Part shown: one piece after another, positions 44,277-56,084 of the stretch | How the letters are laid out: each line of letters starts with the position of its first letter | Position numbering within the stretch: position 1 is the stretch's first letter | NCBI RefSeq assembly: GCF_030272615.1 | Contig: NC_081409.1 | Coordinates: 243,907,924 to 243,967,923 of the forward strand | DNA from: Cryptomeria japonica | Taxonomy: Eukaryota > Streptophyta > Pinopsida > Cupressales > Cupressaceae | Direction: 5' to 3' | DNA: 60,000 nucleotides | Made by a program: the position numbers and the translations under genes | Notes under the pieces: generated by a model | What the model was told of the DNA's origin: nothing | The model's database searches: none | The model's input: the letters and a program-made list of their open reading frames with translations, nothing else

Positions 44277-47200
44277 TTAATTTCCATTCGGGGGCGGTAA
44301 TTGGTCAAAAAAGGATTTGTACTTGTTCTGGGTGTTGGTGAGAGCGATAGAGAGTGCAACCTTTACACTTTCCATTAAATAATTTTGCGCTTGAATATTA
44401 GCCAATAGTGATATTAAGCCATCAAGAGTGCTTCCCTCTTGTGTAGTAGACAAGTATGTGGCTCAGTTGATCTGTTCTTGGACTGATGAAAGATGAGGAA
44501 GGAATAATATCTGAAGTGTCATTATGTCCATCCTAATCTTGTGTTCTTCATTTCTTAAGTCCAATTGTTGAGCCATGAGCTGTTGTAACCTTGTATAAAA
44601 ATTCTGAATTGAATTTGGCTCTATGGTCAACTTGCTTGAGAGATCGGTGATCTCTTTCTCAATTGTCTCTGTTTTATTCTTAATGTCTTTAATGAATAAA
44701 GAAAATGTGCAGAGTTTCTGAAATAAATAATGAATGTGCTTGAGTTGAGGAGTCAACTCAGCAATAAATTTGACAAGTTTGACTTTGCCAATGGCTAGAG
44801 CTTTCTGTACCTCTTCTATCATTTTTACAGTGAGCTCCTTGTCTTTTAGCTTGCTCAAATACTCAGATGCATCAACTCCAGATGTTTCTATTTGATTAAG
44901 GAGTTCATCCAGTTGAATGTGGATGGCTGCATCGGTTGACATTGTAGCTGTAGGTAGCATATCTGATAGCAGTGTCTTCACCCTTCGAAGTACTTTATTC
45001 TTCTTTTGTATGGCCATCTGTTTTTCTTGTTCGGTCTTTGCTTTGCACAGTTCACCAAAATCAATGAGTTCTTGCCCCTTTAATTTTGATATATCCAAAT
45101 TGGGCAACACTATTGGTTTAGACAAATCAACTTTGAAACTATTCTTTTTCACTTTCTTTTCTTTACCTTTGGCCGGTTGAACCAAGACAATAGCTTGGGA
45201 GGCTTGCTGACCCTCGGTAGGTTGCTTGGTAGAGGCAACACTTTGGTCAGTTCCTGTAGCTTTTGTGGTGTCTTTTGGTGTCTCGGTACTGGGTGTCTCA
45301 GCTGCAACATTTTCAGTGCTCGAAGGTGCTTGTGAGGTCTGTTCTAGAGTAGTATATTCTCCAGCTGTAGACTTGTGACCTTCGGTGCCTTGTGCTGTAT
45401 CCTGAGGAGTTTCGGTAGAGACAGGTTGATTGATCGGGGGATAAGGCTAAACTTGTTCTAAAACGGATTCACTAGATACAAGTTTTGCATATGTAGTTCC
45501 TTCTATCATTTCTTGCTTTGGTGCTTTTGTATCCATGACATCTTCATCTATTTGAATAGTGTAAGCAGGGTCTTATTCGATAGCATCAGGACCTTGCTCG
45601 GTGACATCAGGATCGTGCTCGGGGACATCAATGATTTCAACTGTAGTTTGTTCACCGACATCCTTGATTTTGAAGATTTCCTGCCACTTTGCTTTTGTCT
45701 CATTTTCTATGTCAATATATAGCCCATTCATCAATTTTAAGGCTCTTTGTTTGACAAGAAACTTTGAATTGTAGGTTGTCAGATGTTCCTTTATTTCAGC
45801 TACTGACATATCGGGAAAGAGATGAACTAGACTTCTTTCTTTGATTTGTTTCTCTGAGTCCATTACATACTTCCACCTATTATCAATATGCAAGTAAAGT
45901 TCATTTGGAAGTGACTTTGCTAGTTCCAATGGAGCTAACCAAAACTTTAGAAGTGTGCAGATGACAGCTTCTTCAATTTGTCTCTTCTCATCATTATTTC
46001 TAGTTTCATACTTGACATATCTAAATGAACCAAATCCGCCATATTCTTTCAGATTAGCAGAAAAGTTTTCTACACTATGTATATTTACCTTCTTGCTCTT
46101 GACAATCTGGAATTTGTTTGCATCTTCGGATTCTGTATCACTAGACTCTTTTGCCAAAATAAGTCTCCAAGTAAATTTCTTGTATGTCTTTGTTACCTTG
46201 GGAGTAGTAACACTCTTTTGTTTCTTACTTGGTGATGTTGCAGATGCTCTTGTATTAGGTCTCTTTGTTGGAGGACTTGGTAGGGCCTTTGAAGTGTCCT
46301 GTTTCTTTCTTTTTAACACTTTACCCTTAGGCAATTCGGTGCTTAGTGTTATAGCTACCTCTTGAGCTTCTGATTCCTCTTCGGTGATGGCAAGAGTGCC
46401 TCTGACAGGTGTAGAGGAAGAGTCTTCTCTGAATTTCTCTAACATTGCCTTAATCATCTTTGTTGCCTTTCTTGTAGCTTTGGGTACTACAATATTCATT
46501 TTTACCTTTTCCTTTACTTCCTCATAGGTTCCATATCTTAGCTTGGTAGCATGCCTTGGTAATGTAACAAATGCATCAATTTGTTGTTTTGTGATGTCAA
46601 AATCAATCTCGTAACCCATTGGTGACAAGGATTGAGTCCTCGGTTCCACAACATTCACATAACAGTAATCGGTGTCAACTTCAAAACATATATCATTTTT
46701 GTATTTCTCTACTAGCTGGGGTGGGATTCGGGACCTGTTATGCATTTTCTCTTGAAATTTACTGAAGTAATCATCCATGATATCATTGAAATTATCTCCT
46801 AACTTCTTGATGAAGTTATTAATCTGATGGGTGATTGGTCGGTGTAGTTCCCAAACTACTTTACCGACTGATGGAAAGAATTTTTCAAAGTAGAAAAACA
46901 TGCATACCAGTAGTGATCCAAACTTTAGAGTATTAGCCGAGTTGTTCTTCTTTGGCTTCCTGATTGTGTTCAGATTCTCAAACAACTTCTTCAATAACAC
47001 CTCACATAAGTCAATTTTCATTTCCTTTTTCACAATTTTATAAGCTAAGTCAACTGCTACACAGGGTACACTATTTTCCCTTGCCGATTGGAATAAACAA
47101 TAACCAATTACACTAATAGCAAACTTAAGTTCTGCATCAATGACATTGTTCAGTTTCAGTCCTCTATAATCAGATTCTACTTTGGTTAAACTGATCAATT

Positions 47201-47660
47201 CCTTCTGTGATATCATCTTCTAGACTCGGGCATGATTGTAGATAGGGTAACCGGTAATCAGGTGAATGATTTCCTTGGTTATCTTGAATGGTTGCTCTTC
47301 TAGCCATATGAAATCATCATGAACTCTGCTCAGAACAAACTTGACCCACTGGGGTTTGAACACACGAGGATAGGTTAGGGCTTCAGTTAATCCTTTGATT
47401 TCGATGTGTTCATACTTGCTATTTAATTTACCATTGGTACATAGCTCATCATAGGTGTCTCCGATTTCAACATGACAGACTTCTTCAACACGACATTTGG
47501 TGAAGAATCTCACATCTTCGACTAACAACACTCTATCCGGGATGAGTGAAAAGGCGATTTTGTCATCCGGTTCAGAGGCGACTTTGGGAGTCAAAGAGTA
47601 TTTTAGTGAGGGCTTCTCTACATTCTTGACAACTATGGGATCTTGGATCTTGGGCGCCAT
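44277..47660 (-). pseudogene. R2 ORF2, ~1,128-codon protein of unknown function
   Basis: One frame on the minus strand with only four stops (47220, 45573, and near 45450 and 44465). Regions in order: N-terminal module of 146 residues ('MAPKIQDPIVVKNVEKPSLK' to 'ITKEIIHLITGYPIYN'); TAG; helical domain ('MISQKELISLTKVESD', 'SARENSVPCVAVDLAYKIVK', 'LKFGSLLVCMFFYFEKF'); Lys/Arg/Ser/Pro linker with nuclear-signal-like 'KGKVLKRKKQD' and 'SPSKKQKS'; acidic 'SSDTESEDANK'; second globular part ('YLHIDNRWKYVMDSEKQIKE'); Thr/Glu/Pro/Gln-rich stretch; then 'KGKEKKVKKNSFKVDL' and a ~280-residue helical, probably coiled-coil tail ending 'PPPNGN'. It is kept in R1 and R3. I recognise no enzyme domain. The position matches the env-like ORF of SIRE copia elements, without visible membrane segments apart from the short hydrophobic 'SLLVCMFFYF'. 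Confidence 0.8.
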
Positions 47661-48216
47661 TTAAGATTTCAGGTAAAAACTAGTAAAGAGTCCTTAGGGT
47701 TTCAGGGTTTCAAACGACAGATGCTTTATACTTAGCAGATAATGGCAACTAGATAAGATCGGTAAACCATCTTAACAATACGTTGAGATTTGATGTAAAT
47801 ACCTTAGGTTTTCTTTGAATGAGGTTTTGATCGCCTTGGAATTGCTTGCTCTGCTATCTCGAAAACTTGGTAAGTGTAAATGACCGCGAAAATGCTTTTA
47901 AGTACACAAAATACCTTATCGGGCTCCGTGCGAGTTAGGTCAAAAACATTAAATGCACTCAGTTCCTCTTTAACTGATTTACTCTCCTTTTTTCGTTTTA
48001 ACCGAGTAACCAAGCTTCCTTCATTTACTGAATTAACAGGCTTCCTATATTCACCGACTTGACAGGTTTCCTGTAAAATGCTTCAAAAGACTTTGATAGA
48101 ATTTCAAACTTACTAATACATCTTAACTATGCAGATTTTGAATTTAGTACATAATAGAATAGGAACTGTTATGATTTTAACCTTCAGAGAATGTAGTCCC
48201 TTCATACCTTTACCGA
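47661..48216 (-). other. Spacer between gag and ORF2 of R2
   Basis: Non-coding, conserved with R1 3567-4116, weaker with R3 51962-52479. All three keep 'ccctaag' and 'tttcag'-like sequence just before the ORF2 start, so a splice acceptor is possible. Confidence 0.5.
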
Positions 48217-49569
48217 TTAATTTGGAATAGGTGCACCTAACTCAGTAGGTAAGGTGCTTTCTTTATTTGACACAATTTCCTTCTTTTTCCAAATCATCTG
48301 TAATCTTTCTTTTATTTCTTCAGTGTCTTTTCTAGGTTGATCTCTGCAATCTCCAGCCAAGTGTCCAACTTTGTGACAATGAAAACATGTCATACTAGGA
48401 TTTCTCCATGATCTTCGGTTGTTCATTCCAAACCTTATAAAACAGTTAGCACTAATATGTCCATATCTTCCACAACATTCACACCATATCCTTGTATTGT
48501 AATCCCATGGTACTGCTGCATATTGTCAGTAAGGATCTGTGTAAGTTCGGTAACCTCTAGTGTTTGCTTGGTGTGCAGACCACATGTAGTTCTTTTTCTT
48601 AAACCAACACTTCTCAGTACTACGTCCATATCTATTGCAGTTTCTACAAAACCCTTTGAATTTTACCTTCTGATAATTGTTAACAGACTTTGTCCTACAT
48701 TGATTAGATGTGTGACCATATTTATTACAATTGTAACAATAACCATTGGACTTAGTGACATTCAGTTGCTTACCTTTTCTGATTTGGCATATGTTGGCAG
48801 TGTGACCTTGATTTCCAGAGTAGTTGCAAATAGGCTCCTTTCATTTGATGTTATTCCTATTTCCATCTTTCTTTGATGATTCTCCTCTCTCGGTAGTATG
48901 ACTTCCTTTCTCGGTAGAGTCTTTTCCTTTGTAACTGAGTCCTGCATCTCTGTTGGGTCTTCTTGTATTCAGTTGCTCATCCAACATCTTTGATGCTTCA
49001 TAACTCTTCTTCAGTGTTTCTTTGGATTTTTTTTCTGTTTCAAGTTCATCGGTCAACCTTGATACTTCAAATCTCAATGTTTGGTTCTCATCATTCTTCA
49101 AAATTGCTTCATGATGTGCTTAACCTAGTTGATCTGATAGGTTTTGTTGAATTCCAGTCAACCTTGTGATTTCATCATTCTTTTCAGATACTAAGACTTC
49201 AAGTTGTTGTTTCTCTCTTTCTAGATCTCTTGCTTTATCCTTAGTTGTCCTTAATGCATCTAGATTTTCAGTCATCTGTGTGCTGAAATGTTCATGTTCT
49301 CTTTTCATTGCTTTTAGTTGATTAGCCAATGCTTTGTTCTTTTCTTTCAATACTCCAATCATTTCTTCTGTTTCTTTAGATATACTATTCTCAGATGATG
49401 TCTCAATTTGTTCCACTAACTCTTGAGAGTCCTGCAAATCATCAGATAATCTTCTTCTTACTTTCAAAGATTTTTGCATTTGCCTTTGCATGTATGCAAT
49501 CACTTGATTAGCATGATCCAGCTCTTCTTGCAGATACACAATCCTCCGAGATTGTTTATAGCCTTCCAT
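48217..49569 (-). pseudogene. gag: R2 gag: coiled coil plus CCHC zinc knuckles
   Basis: Starts 'MEGYKQSRRIVYLQEELDHA'. It has a coiled-coil half, then knuckles: a degenerate first (CNYSGNQGHTANIC), CYNCNKYGHTSNQC, CRNCNRYGRSTEKC (the His is Arg), CECCGRYGHISANC, CFHCHKVGHLAGDC. It ends 'TELGAPIPN'. Stops at 49120, 48841 and near 48528 make this copy non-functional as a single protein. It would be the particle protein and RNA-binding part. Confidence 0.85.
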
Positions 49570-49617
49570 TGATAAGATCTTTCTTTTTAGGCAGTTAAAC
49601 CCTTTTCCAAGATTCAA

Positions 49618-49629
49618 GCTCTGATACCA
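49618..49629 (-). promoter_or_regulatory. R2 primer binding site (initiator tRNA-Met)
   Basis: The minus strand reads TGGTATCAGAGC, a full match to the initiator-Met tRNA complement, two bases inside the LTR. Confidence 0.92.
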
Positions 49630-49631
49630 AT

Positions 49632-50754
49632 TATTAGGCCCAATATGGAAAGCTAATTTACTGAGAGGGGAGGGGTGAATCAGTACTCCAGAAATTTTCT
49701 TTAATAATATCTTTACTGTTATGCATAAACCAAATAGTGCAGTAACATAAAATAACGTTAAAACATATAGATAACAAGCGTACATGATTCACTCCATAAC
49801 ACATATATTGTGGTTATGTAGAAACTCTTGGTTAGAGAGAAAAACTACGGTGGGGATGGCACCCACAACTTCACTACTGCAATAATAAAGAGTGCTCGGT
49901 TAGAGCTACATATTTAGCTATTTCTGATAGCTTACCCTATTAGGAGTATCAAGATCTATTAGATATACCTTGCTAAAGGATTTTACAACACTTAATCTAA
50001 ATGTTGCACCTGGTTAGAGGCTTTACAATTTATAGACTTGATTAGAGTCTTTTACCCTATTAAAGGTTTCTCTTTCAACTTCACAATATTACAATAAAAT
50101 CATTACAAATATCTGCAACTTTACATCTGAAATGTTATAGCAGATTCTATGTGCTTAGAATAAGATTACCTTGCTTATAGTATACCTCGGTAACCCATAT
50201 AGTAACTCGATAAACCCTTCTGTTTACTCTGTTCTTCAACTATTCTCTAAAAACCTTCTCGGTGACCTCTGTGTCTCTGTAACAGTCTTCTTACATTCAT
50301 ACATACACCCTTAACTCATGTTGTATAAATAGATCTCTTAAGACGGTGATCCAATTCATTTCTTCGATCTTTCAAACATGATTTATAACCATGTAAAATA
50401 TTTCATTGGTTAGATGACCTCAAAATCATACACAATCTTCTAGTGCAATTTCCAATGTGATAACGATTAGATGTGCCTTGATCTTGTAACACGTTTTCAT
50501 ATGCATGTCCAGGTTCAATTAATCTGGTAACACGTTTCACTCGGTGTATATCAACTCGGTGTGTCATCTTTGCTACTCGGTAGACATGATAAGATACTCG
50601 GTAGAAAGCTCGGTGTATACTACGTTCTGTGACTGCTTTCTTTTGTAACTGACTAGACTGTGCATACCGACTGAATATTTCGGTAATAGTAATCGACTAG
50701 AGTATATAGTATAACTTTGACATAAAACTAATGGCAATCTGATAAGTAGTAACA
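49632..50754 (-). repeat. R2 5' LTR
   Basis: 1,123 bp. The outer end is TATTAG in place of TGTTAG, a post-insertion change at the terminal CA of the minus strand. The other end is AGTAACA. Directly followed by AGTTG and the resumed R3 gag. Confidence 0.92.
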
Positions 50755-50759
50755 AGTTG
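50755..50759. repeat. R2 target duplication, right copy (AGTTG)
   Basis: AGTTG directly after ...AGTAACA, equal to 42778-42782. Confidence 0.95.
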
Positions 50760-51961
50760 GTGGAACAAATTGAGATATCATTAGAGAACAACATATCAAA
50801 AGAATCTGAAGAAATGATTGCAGAATTGAAAGAAAAGAACAAAGCACTTAGTGAACAACTAAAAGCAATGAGAAGGGAACATGAGTATTTTAGCACACAG
50901 ATGACTGAAAACCTTCATTCATTGAGAACAGCTGAAGCTAATAAGCGAATTATAGAATGAGAAAAACAACAGCTAGAAGCAATGGTGTCTGCAAAGAATG
51001 ATGAAATATCAAGGATGACTGTAGTTCAACATAATCTGTCTGATCAATTGGACTATGCACATCATGAAGCTACTCAAAAGGAAAATGAGAACCAAGCATT
51101 GAAACTTGAAATATCAAGATTAACCGATGAACTGGAAGCAGAAAAGAAGTCAAAAGAAACATTTAGGAAAAGCCATGAACAATCAAAAATGTTGGATGGG
51201 CAATTGAATATGAGAAAACCCAACAAAAATGTAGGACTCAGTTACAAAGGAAACAACTCTACCGAGAAAGGAATCAACACTACTGAGAAAGGAGAATCAT
51301 CCAAGCAAGCTGGAAACAAAGAGAACATCAAGAACAAGAAGCCTATTTGCAAATACTATGGAAAACAAGGACATACTGCCAATGTTTGCTAGAACAGAAA
51401 AGGTAAGCAACCAGATGTTACTAGGTTTTATGGTTATTGTTACAATTGCAATAAGTATGGTCACACATCTAAGCAATGTAGAACAAAGTGTGTCAACAAT
51501 TATGAGAAGGCAAAATAAAAAGTGTTTTGCAAAAATTGCAATAGATATGAACACAATACTGAGAAATGCTGGTTTAAGCGGAAAAACTATATGTGGACTC
51601 CACATCGAGCAAACACTAGAAGCTACCGAACTGACACAAATCTCAATCGATAATATACTTCAGTCCATGGGATTACAATACAAGAATTTGGTGTGAATGC
51701 TGTGGAAGATATGGACATATAAGTGCAAATTGTATGATAAGTTTTGGAATGAACAACCGGAGATCATGGAGAAATCCAGGAATGGCATGTTTTCATTGTC
51801 ACAAAGCTGGACACATAGCTAAAGACTGCAGAGACCAACCAAGAGGAGATACTAAGGAGATAAAAAGCAAATTGCAGAAATTTTGGAAAAAGAAGGAAAA
51901 TGTGTCAACCAATGAAGGAAGCACCTTACCTACCGAGTTAGGTGCATCTACTTCGGATTAG
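50760..51961 (+). pseudogene. gag: R3 gag, 3' segment with zinc knuckles
   Basis: Continues the R3 gag after R2. Coiled-coil region 'EMIAELKEKNKALSEQLKAM', then knuckles CKYYGKQGHTANVC (degenerate, Tyr in place of Cys), CYNCNKYGHTSKQC, CKNCNRYEHNTEKC, one in another frame near 51690-51740 ('CECCGRYGHISANC' type), and CFHCHKAGHIAKDC. It ends 'TELGASTSD'. Stops at about 50958, 51390 and 51516 and frameshifts between 51600 and 51740. Confidence 0.85.
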
Positions 51962-52479
51962 TTAATGAAGGTATGGAGGGACTGCATTCTCAAAGGTTAG
52001 ATCTTAACAGTTCCTATGTATTCGTGCACTTAAATTCAAAATTTGCATAGCTAAGATGCAATAGCAAGTTCGAAAAATTATCTAGTCTTTTGATTTACCA
52101 GGGAAGTCGGTAAAACTAGTAAGCCTGTCTAGTCGGTAAAAAGCTAATAAGAGAGTTAGTCGGTAAAGGGAAACCAAGTGCATTTAATGCCTATTATACC
52201 TAGCCGCACGAATCCCGATAAGGTCAAAAGGAGGTATTAAAAGTATTGAGCACGGTCATTTTTCACTTACTAGTTTTCATAGTGCAGAGCAAAGCGAATC
52301 TAAAGGCGATCAAACATTTCTAGAGCGAATTCAAGGTATTTAGCAAATCTAAAACCACATTTTTAGGAGTTAACCAATCAAGTCAAGTTGTGAATATTTG
52401 CAAAGTATTTACTAAGTTGAAAGTGTTTTCTAGTTATTTGAAACCCTAAGCTACTTCGTAAGTAGAATTTCAGTTTGTA
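51962..52479 (+). other. Spacer between gag and ORF2 of R3
   Basis: Non-coding, counterpart of 47661-48216 in R2. It contains ACCGACT-like motifs and 'ggtcaaaaggagg', and ends 'gtaagtagaatttcagtttgtaatgg' at the ORF2 start. Confidence 0.5.
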
Positions 52480-55400
52480 ATGGCCCCCAAAGTTCAGAAA
52501 CCTGTTGTAATAGAAACCATTGAGAAGCTTACACTGAAATACACCTTACCTCCCAAAGTGGCTTCCGAACCCGATGAGAAAACAACATTTTCTCTTATTC
52601 CGGATAGGGTTCTGTTGATAGAAGATGTTAGATTTTATACCAAGTGCAGAGTTGATGAGTTAGGTCATACTGAGATTAAGGATATGTATGATAAATTGTG
52701 CACCGATGGAAATCTGGATAGCAAGTTTGAGCATATCAAAATTAAGGGATTAACTAAAGCCCTAACCTATCCTCGAGTCTTCAAACTCCAATGGGTCAAA
52801 TTTTCCTTGAGTCGAGTACATGACGATTTTATGTGGCTAGAGGAACAACCTTTCAAGATCACCAAGGAGATTATTCACATAATAACCGGATACCCTATAT
52901 TTGACCATGCCCCAGCATAGAAGATGATTTCACAGAAGGAATTGATAACATTAATAGGTGTTGAGTCTGATAGCAGAGGTCTTAAGTTGAACAATGTGAC
53001 AGATACAGAACTTAATTTTGCTATTAGAGTTATTGGTTATTGTTTCTTCCAGTCGGCAAGAGAAAACAGTGTACCGTGTGTAGCTGTAGATCTGGCCTAT
53101 AAAATTGTTAAAAATGGTATGCAAATTGATTTATGTGAAGTGTTGTTGAAGAATCTTTTTGAAAATCTAAATACAATAAGGAAACCAAAGAATAATAATA
53201 CTACTAACACACTAAAGTTTGGGTCACTCCTAGTGTGTATGTTCTTCTATTTTCAAAAATTCTTTCCATTAGTTGGTAACGTTGTTTGGGAATTACACCA
53301 ACCTATCACCCATCAAATAAATGATTTCATCAATTAGCTAGGTGTTAATTTCAATATGATAATGGATGACTACTTCAACAAATTCCAGGAAAAGATGCAT
53401 AGCAGGTACAGGATTCCACCTCAGCAAGTGCAAAAATACAAGGATACTATATGTTTTGAATTGGATACAGACTACTGTTATGTCAACGCAGTAGAACCCA
53501 GGACTCAATCACTACCGCCTATAGGTTATGAAATAGATTTCGACATTTCTCAACAATAGATAGATGCCTTCTTAGCACTTCCAAGGAATACTACTGAGAT
53601 AAGATATGGCACCTATGAAGAGGTGAAAGAAAAAGTAAAAATGAGCATGGTTGTACCAAAGGCTACCAGGAAAGCCACAAGAATGATCAAGGACTTAACT
53701 GAAAAGTTTGGAGAAGGTTCTACCTCCACTCCTACTAAGAGTGATCAAATTTCAATCAAGGAAGAATTTGAAGCTCAAGAAGCAGCAATTACACTAAGCA
53801 CCGAGTTGCCAAAGGGCAAAATTTTGAAAAGAAAGAAACGGGATGCAACCAAGGTATCACCGACCCCAGTAGTGAAGCGACTGAACACTAGATCATCTGT
53901 TGTGTCACCTGGTAAGAAGCAAAAGAATGTAGAAATACCTAAGGTTACAAAAACTTATAGAAAGAAGAACAGAAAACTAATTTTGGAAAGTGACACAGAG
54001 TCAGAAGATGTAAATAAATTTCAGACTGTAAATAGCACAAAGGAAGATGTACATAGTGTCAGCAACTTTTGTGCAAAATTGAAGGAATATGGTGGATTTG
54101 GGTCATTTAGATATGTAAAATATGATACTAGAATAGATGAAGAGAAGAGGAAAATAGAAGAGACTGTAATTAGTACACTTCTCAAATTCTGAGTAGTTCC
54201 ATTGGAAGTGACTGGTTTTCTTCCAGATGCATTATACTCACATATTGATAATAGATGGAAATATGCTATGGAATCGGAGAAGAAAATAAGAGAAAGAGTT
54301 TTGGTACATCTCTTTCCAGATATGTCGGTAGATGAAATAAGAGATCACTTGAAAAACTACTAGATAAATTTTCAAGTAAAACAAAGGGCCTTAAAAGTGA
54401 TGAATGGACTATATCTTGAAGTTGAAAATGAAACCAAAGAGAAATGGAAGAAGATATTCAGGATTCAGACTGAGGAGTTAGATGAGGATGTCATAGACAC
54501 TGAAGCACAAGATGGAGAAATGATAGAAGGAAATGCCTATGCCAAACTTGTGTCAAGTGAATCAGTTTTGGAATAGGTCAAGTCCTATCCTCCGCTCACT
54601 CAACAAGTCTCAGCCGAGAAACCTCAGGACATAGATGAAGGCACAGAGGCTCCAAAGGGTAAACAAGATGAACCTACCTCTCAGGCCACCGATGAGCAAA
54701 CTTCACAAGTACCTTCAAGCACCGAGACAATTGCCACTGAAATTCCAAGCAAGCAAACACCGAAGGATAAAACAGAGGCTACAGGAACCAACAAAAGTGT
54801 TGCCTCTACCGAACAACATACCAAGGAAGGACAAGTCTCCAAAGCCATTGTACCCATTCAATCGACAAAGGCATCATCAAAGGAGAAGAAAGAAAAATGA
54901 CACAGTTTTAAGGTAGATCTGTCAAAGCCTATTGTGCTACCAAATGTTGACCTAACAAAATTGAAAGGGCAAGCACTGATAGAATTCGGTGATCTTTGTA
55001 AAGCCAAAGCAGAGCAGGAAAGATAGATAGCTATTCAACAGAAGAACCGAGTACTTTAGAAGGTCAAAACATTATTGACAGATATGATACCTGAAGCTAC
55101 CATCAATAAAGATGTTGTCATCCATGTGCAACTGGATGAACTACTCACTCAATTGGAGAATTCTGGAGTAGAAGCATCAGAATAGCTTAGCAAATTGAAG
55201 GGAAAAGAGCTAACTACCAAGATGATTGAAGAAGTGCAAAAAGCAATTTCTATAGGTAAAATAAAGCTTATTGAATTCATTGCTGAGTTATCCCCTCAAC
55301 TCAAGCATATTATTTATTTATTCTAGAAGTTATGTACATTTTCATTCTTCATCGAAGATATCAAGAATAAGACTGAAGTAATTGAAAAGGAGATCACTGA

Positions 55401-55767
55401 TCTCTCAAATCAATTGACTACCGAGCCAAATTCTCTACAATTTTTTTATAAAAGGCTACAAACACTTATGGCTCAACAGTTAGAACTTCAGAATGAAGAG
55501 CATAAAATAAGGATGGATATCATGACTCTTCAAACATTGTTTATTCCCCATTTGTCATCAGGTCAAGAGCAGATCAACCGAGCTACCCAATTGTCAACTC
55601 AAGTCGAGGGAAGCACTTTAGATGGTTTGATCACACTATCAGCTGATATTACAGCTCAGATTACAATAATGGAAAGTGTCAAGGATGCCCTTAAGAACAC
55701 TCTTATAGAAGCTTGTACAAAGTATAAATCTATTTTTGATCAGTTGCCCCCACCAAATGGTAACTAG
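52480..55767 (+). pseudogene. R3 ORF2, counterpart of R2 ORF2
   Basis: Starts 'MAPKVQKPVVIETIEKLTLK', stops with TAG at 52918 after the 146-residue module, then goes on 'MISQKELITLIGVESDSRGL'. The later regions match R2 in order: 'LKFGSLLVCMFFYFQKF', Lys-rich linker ('KGKILKRKKRD'), 'LILESDTESEDVNKF', 'HIDNRWKYAMESEKKIRE', Thr/Glu/Pro-rich stretch, coiled-coil tail ending 'LPPPNGN'. About a dozen stops and a few frameshifts. Similarity to R2 is clear over the whole length although the LTRs are of different subfamilies, which suggests that the protein was kept by selection before these copies decayed. Confidence 0.8.
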
Positions 55768-56084
55768 TTTCGATGTTTGTCAAAAAGGGGGAGTGTACCA
55801 AACACATGACCGAGCATGAATATCTAAGTATACACAGTATCTGAGTGTATAGTTGAAATTGTCAGGGGGAGCATGGAACATCAAGAGCATGGAATGTAAC
55901 ATCAAGAGCATGAAAATACAAAGCATGGAACATTAAGTTATGTATAGAATATTGATAAGGGGAGTATGTATTTGAACATTGTATATACTGACATTTCAGT
56001 TTATTTAGCAAGTATATAGATTTTGTATTATGACTTTGAAAGGAGTTTTGTCAAACATGCCAAACTAATGTCAAAAGGGGAGAT
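55768..56084 (+). promoter_or_regulatory. R3 3' region with four polypurine-like tracts
   Basis: Purine tracts caaaaagggggagtg (about 55782), cagggggagcatgg (about 55863), ataaggggagtat (about 55955) and the LTR-adjacent TCAAAAGGGGAGAT (56071-56084). The last is the expected primer site; the others resemble it. Confidence 0.8.

Larger units (their letters stand above)
42783..50754 (-). mobile_element. R2: most complete pol-less copia-like element
   Basis: 7,972 bp with both LTRs (42783-43902 and 49632-50754), perfect primer site, gag (48217-49569), a 556-bp spacer, ORF2 of ~1,128 codons (44277-47660), polypurine tract, and 5-bp target duplication AGTTG. It is the reference copy for the family. 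No pol motif occurs anywhere in the 5.7-kb interior. It is inserted in the gag gene of R3, in opposite orientation, so it is younger than R3. Confidence 0.92.

Noticed and set aside
44277-47660. Envelope gene in ORF2
   Set aside because: No signal peptide, no clear transmembrane anchor and no glycoprotein pattern. Position alone does not support an envelope role.
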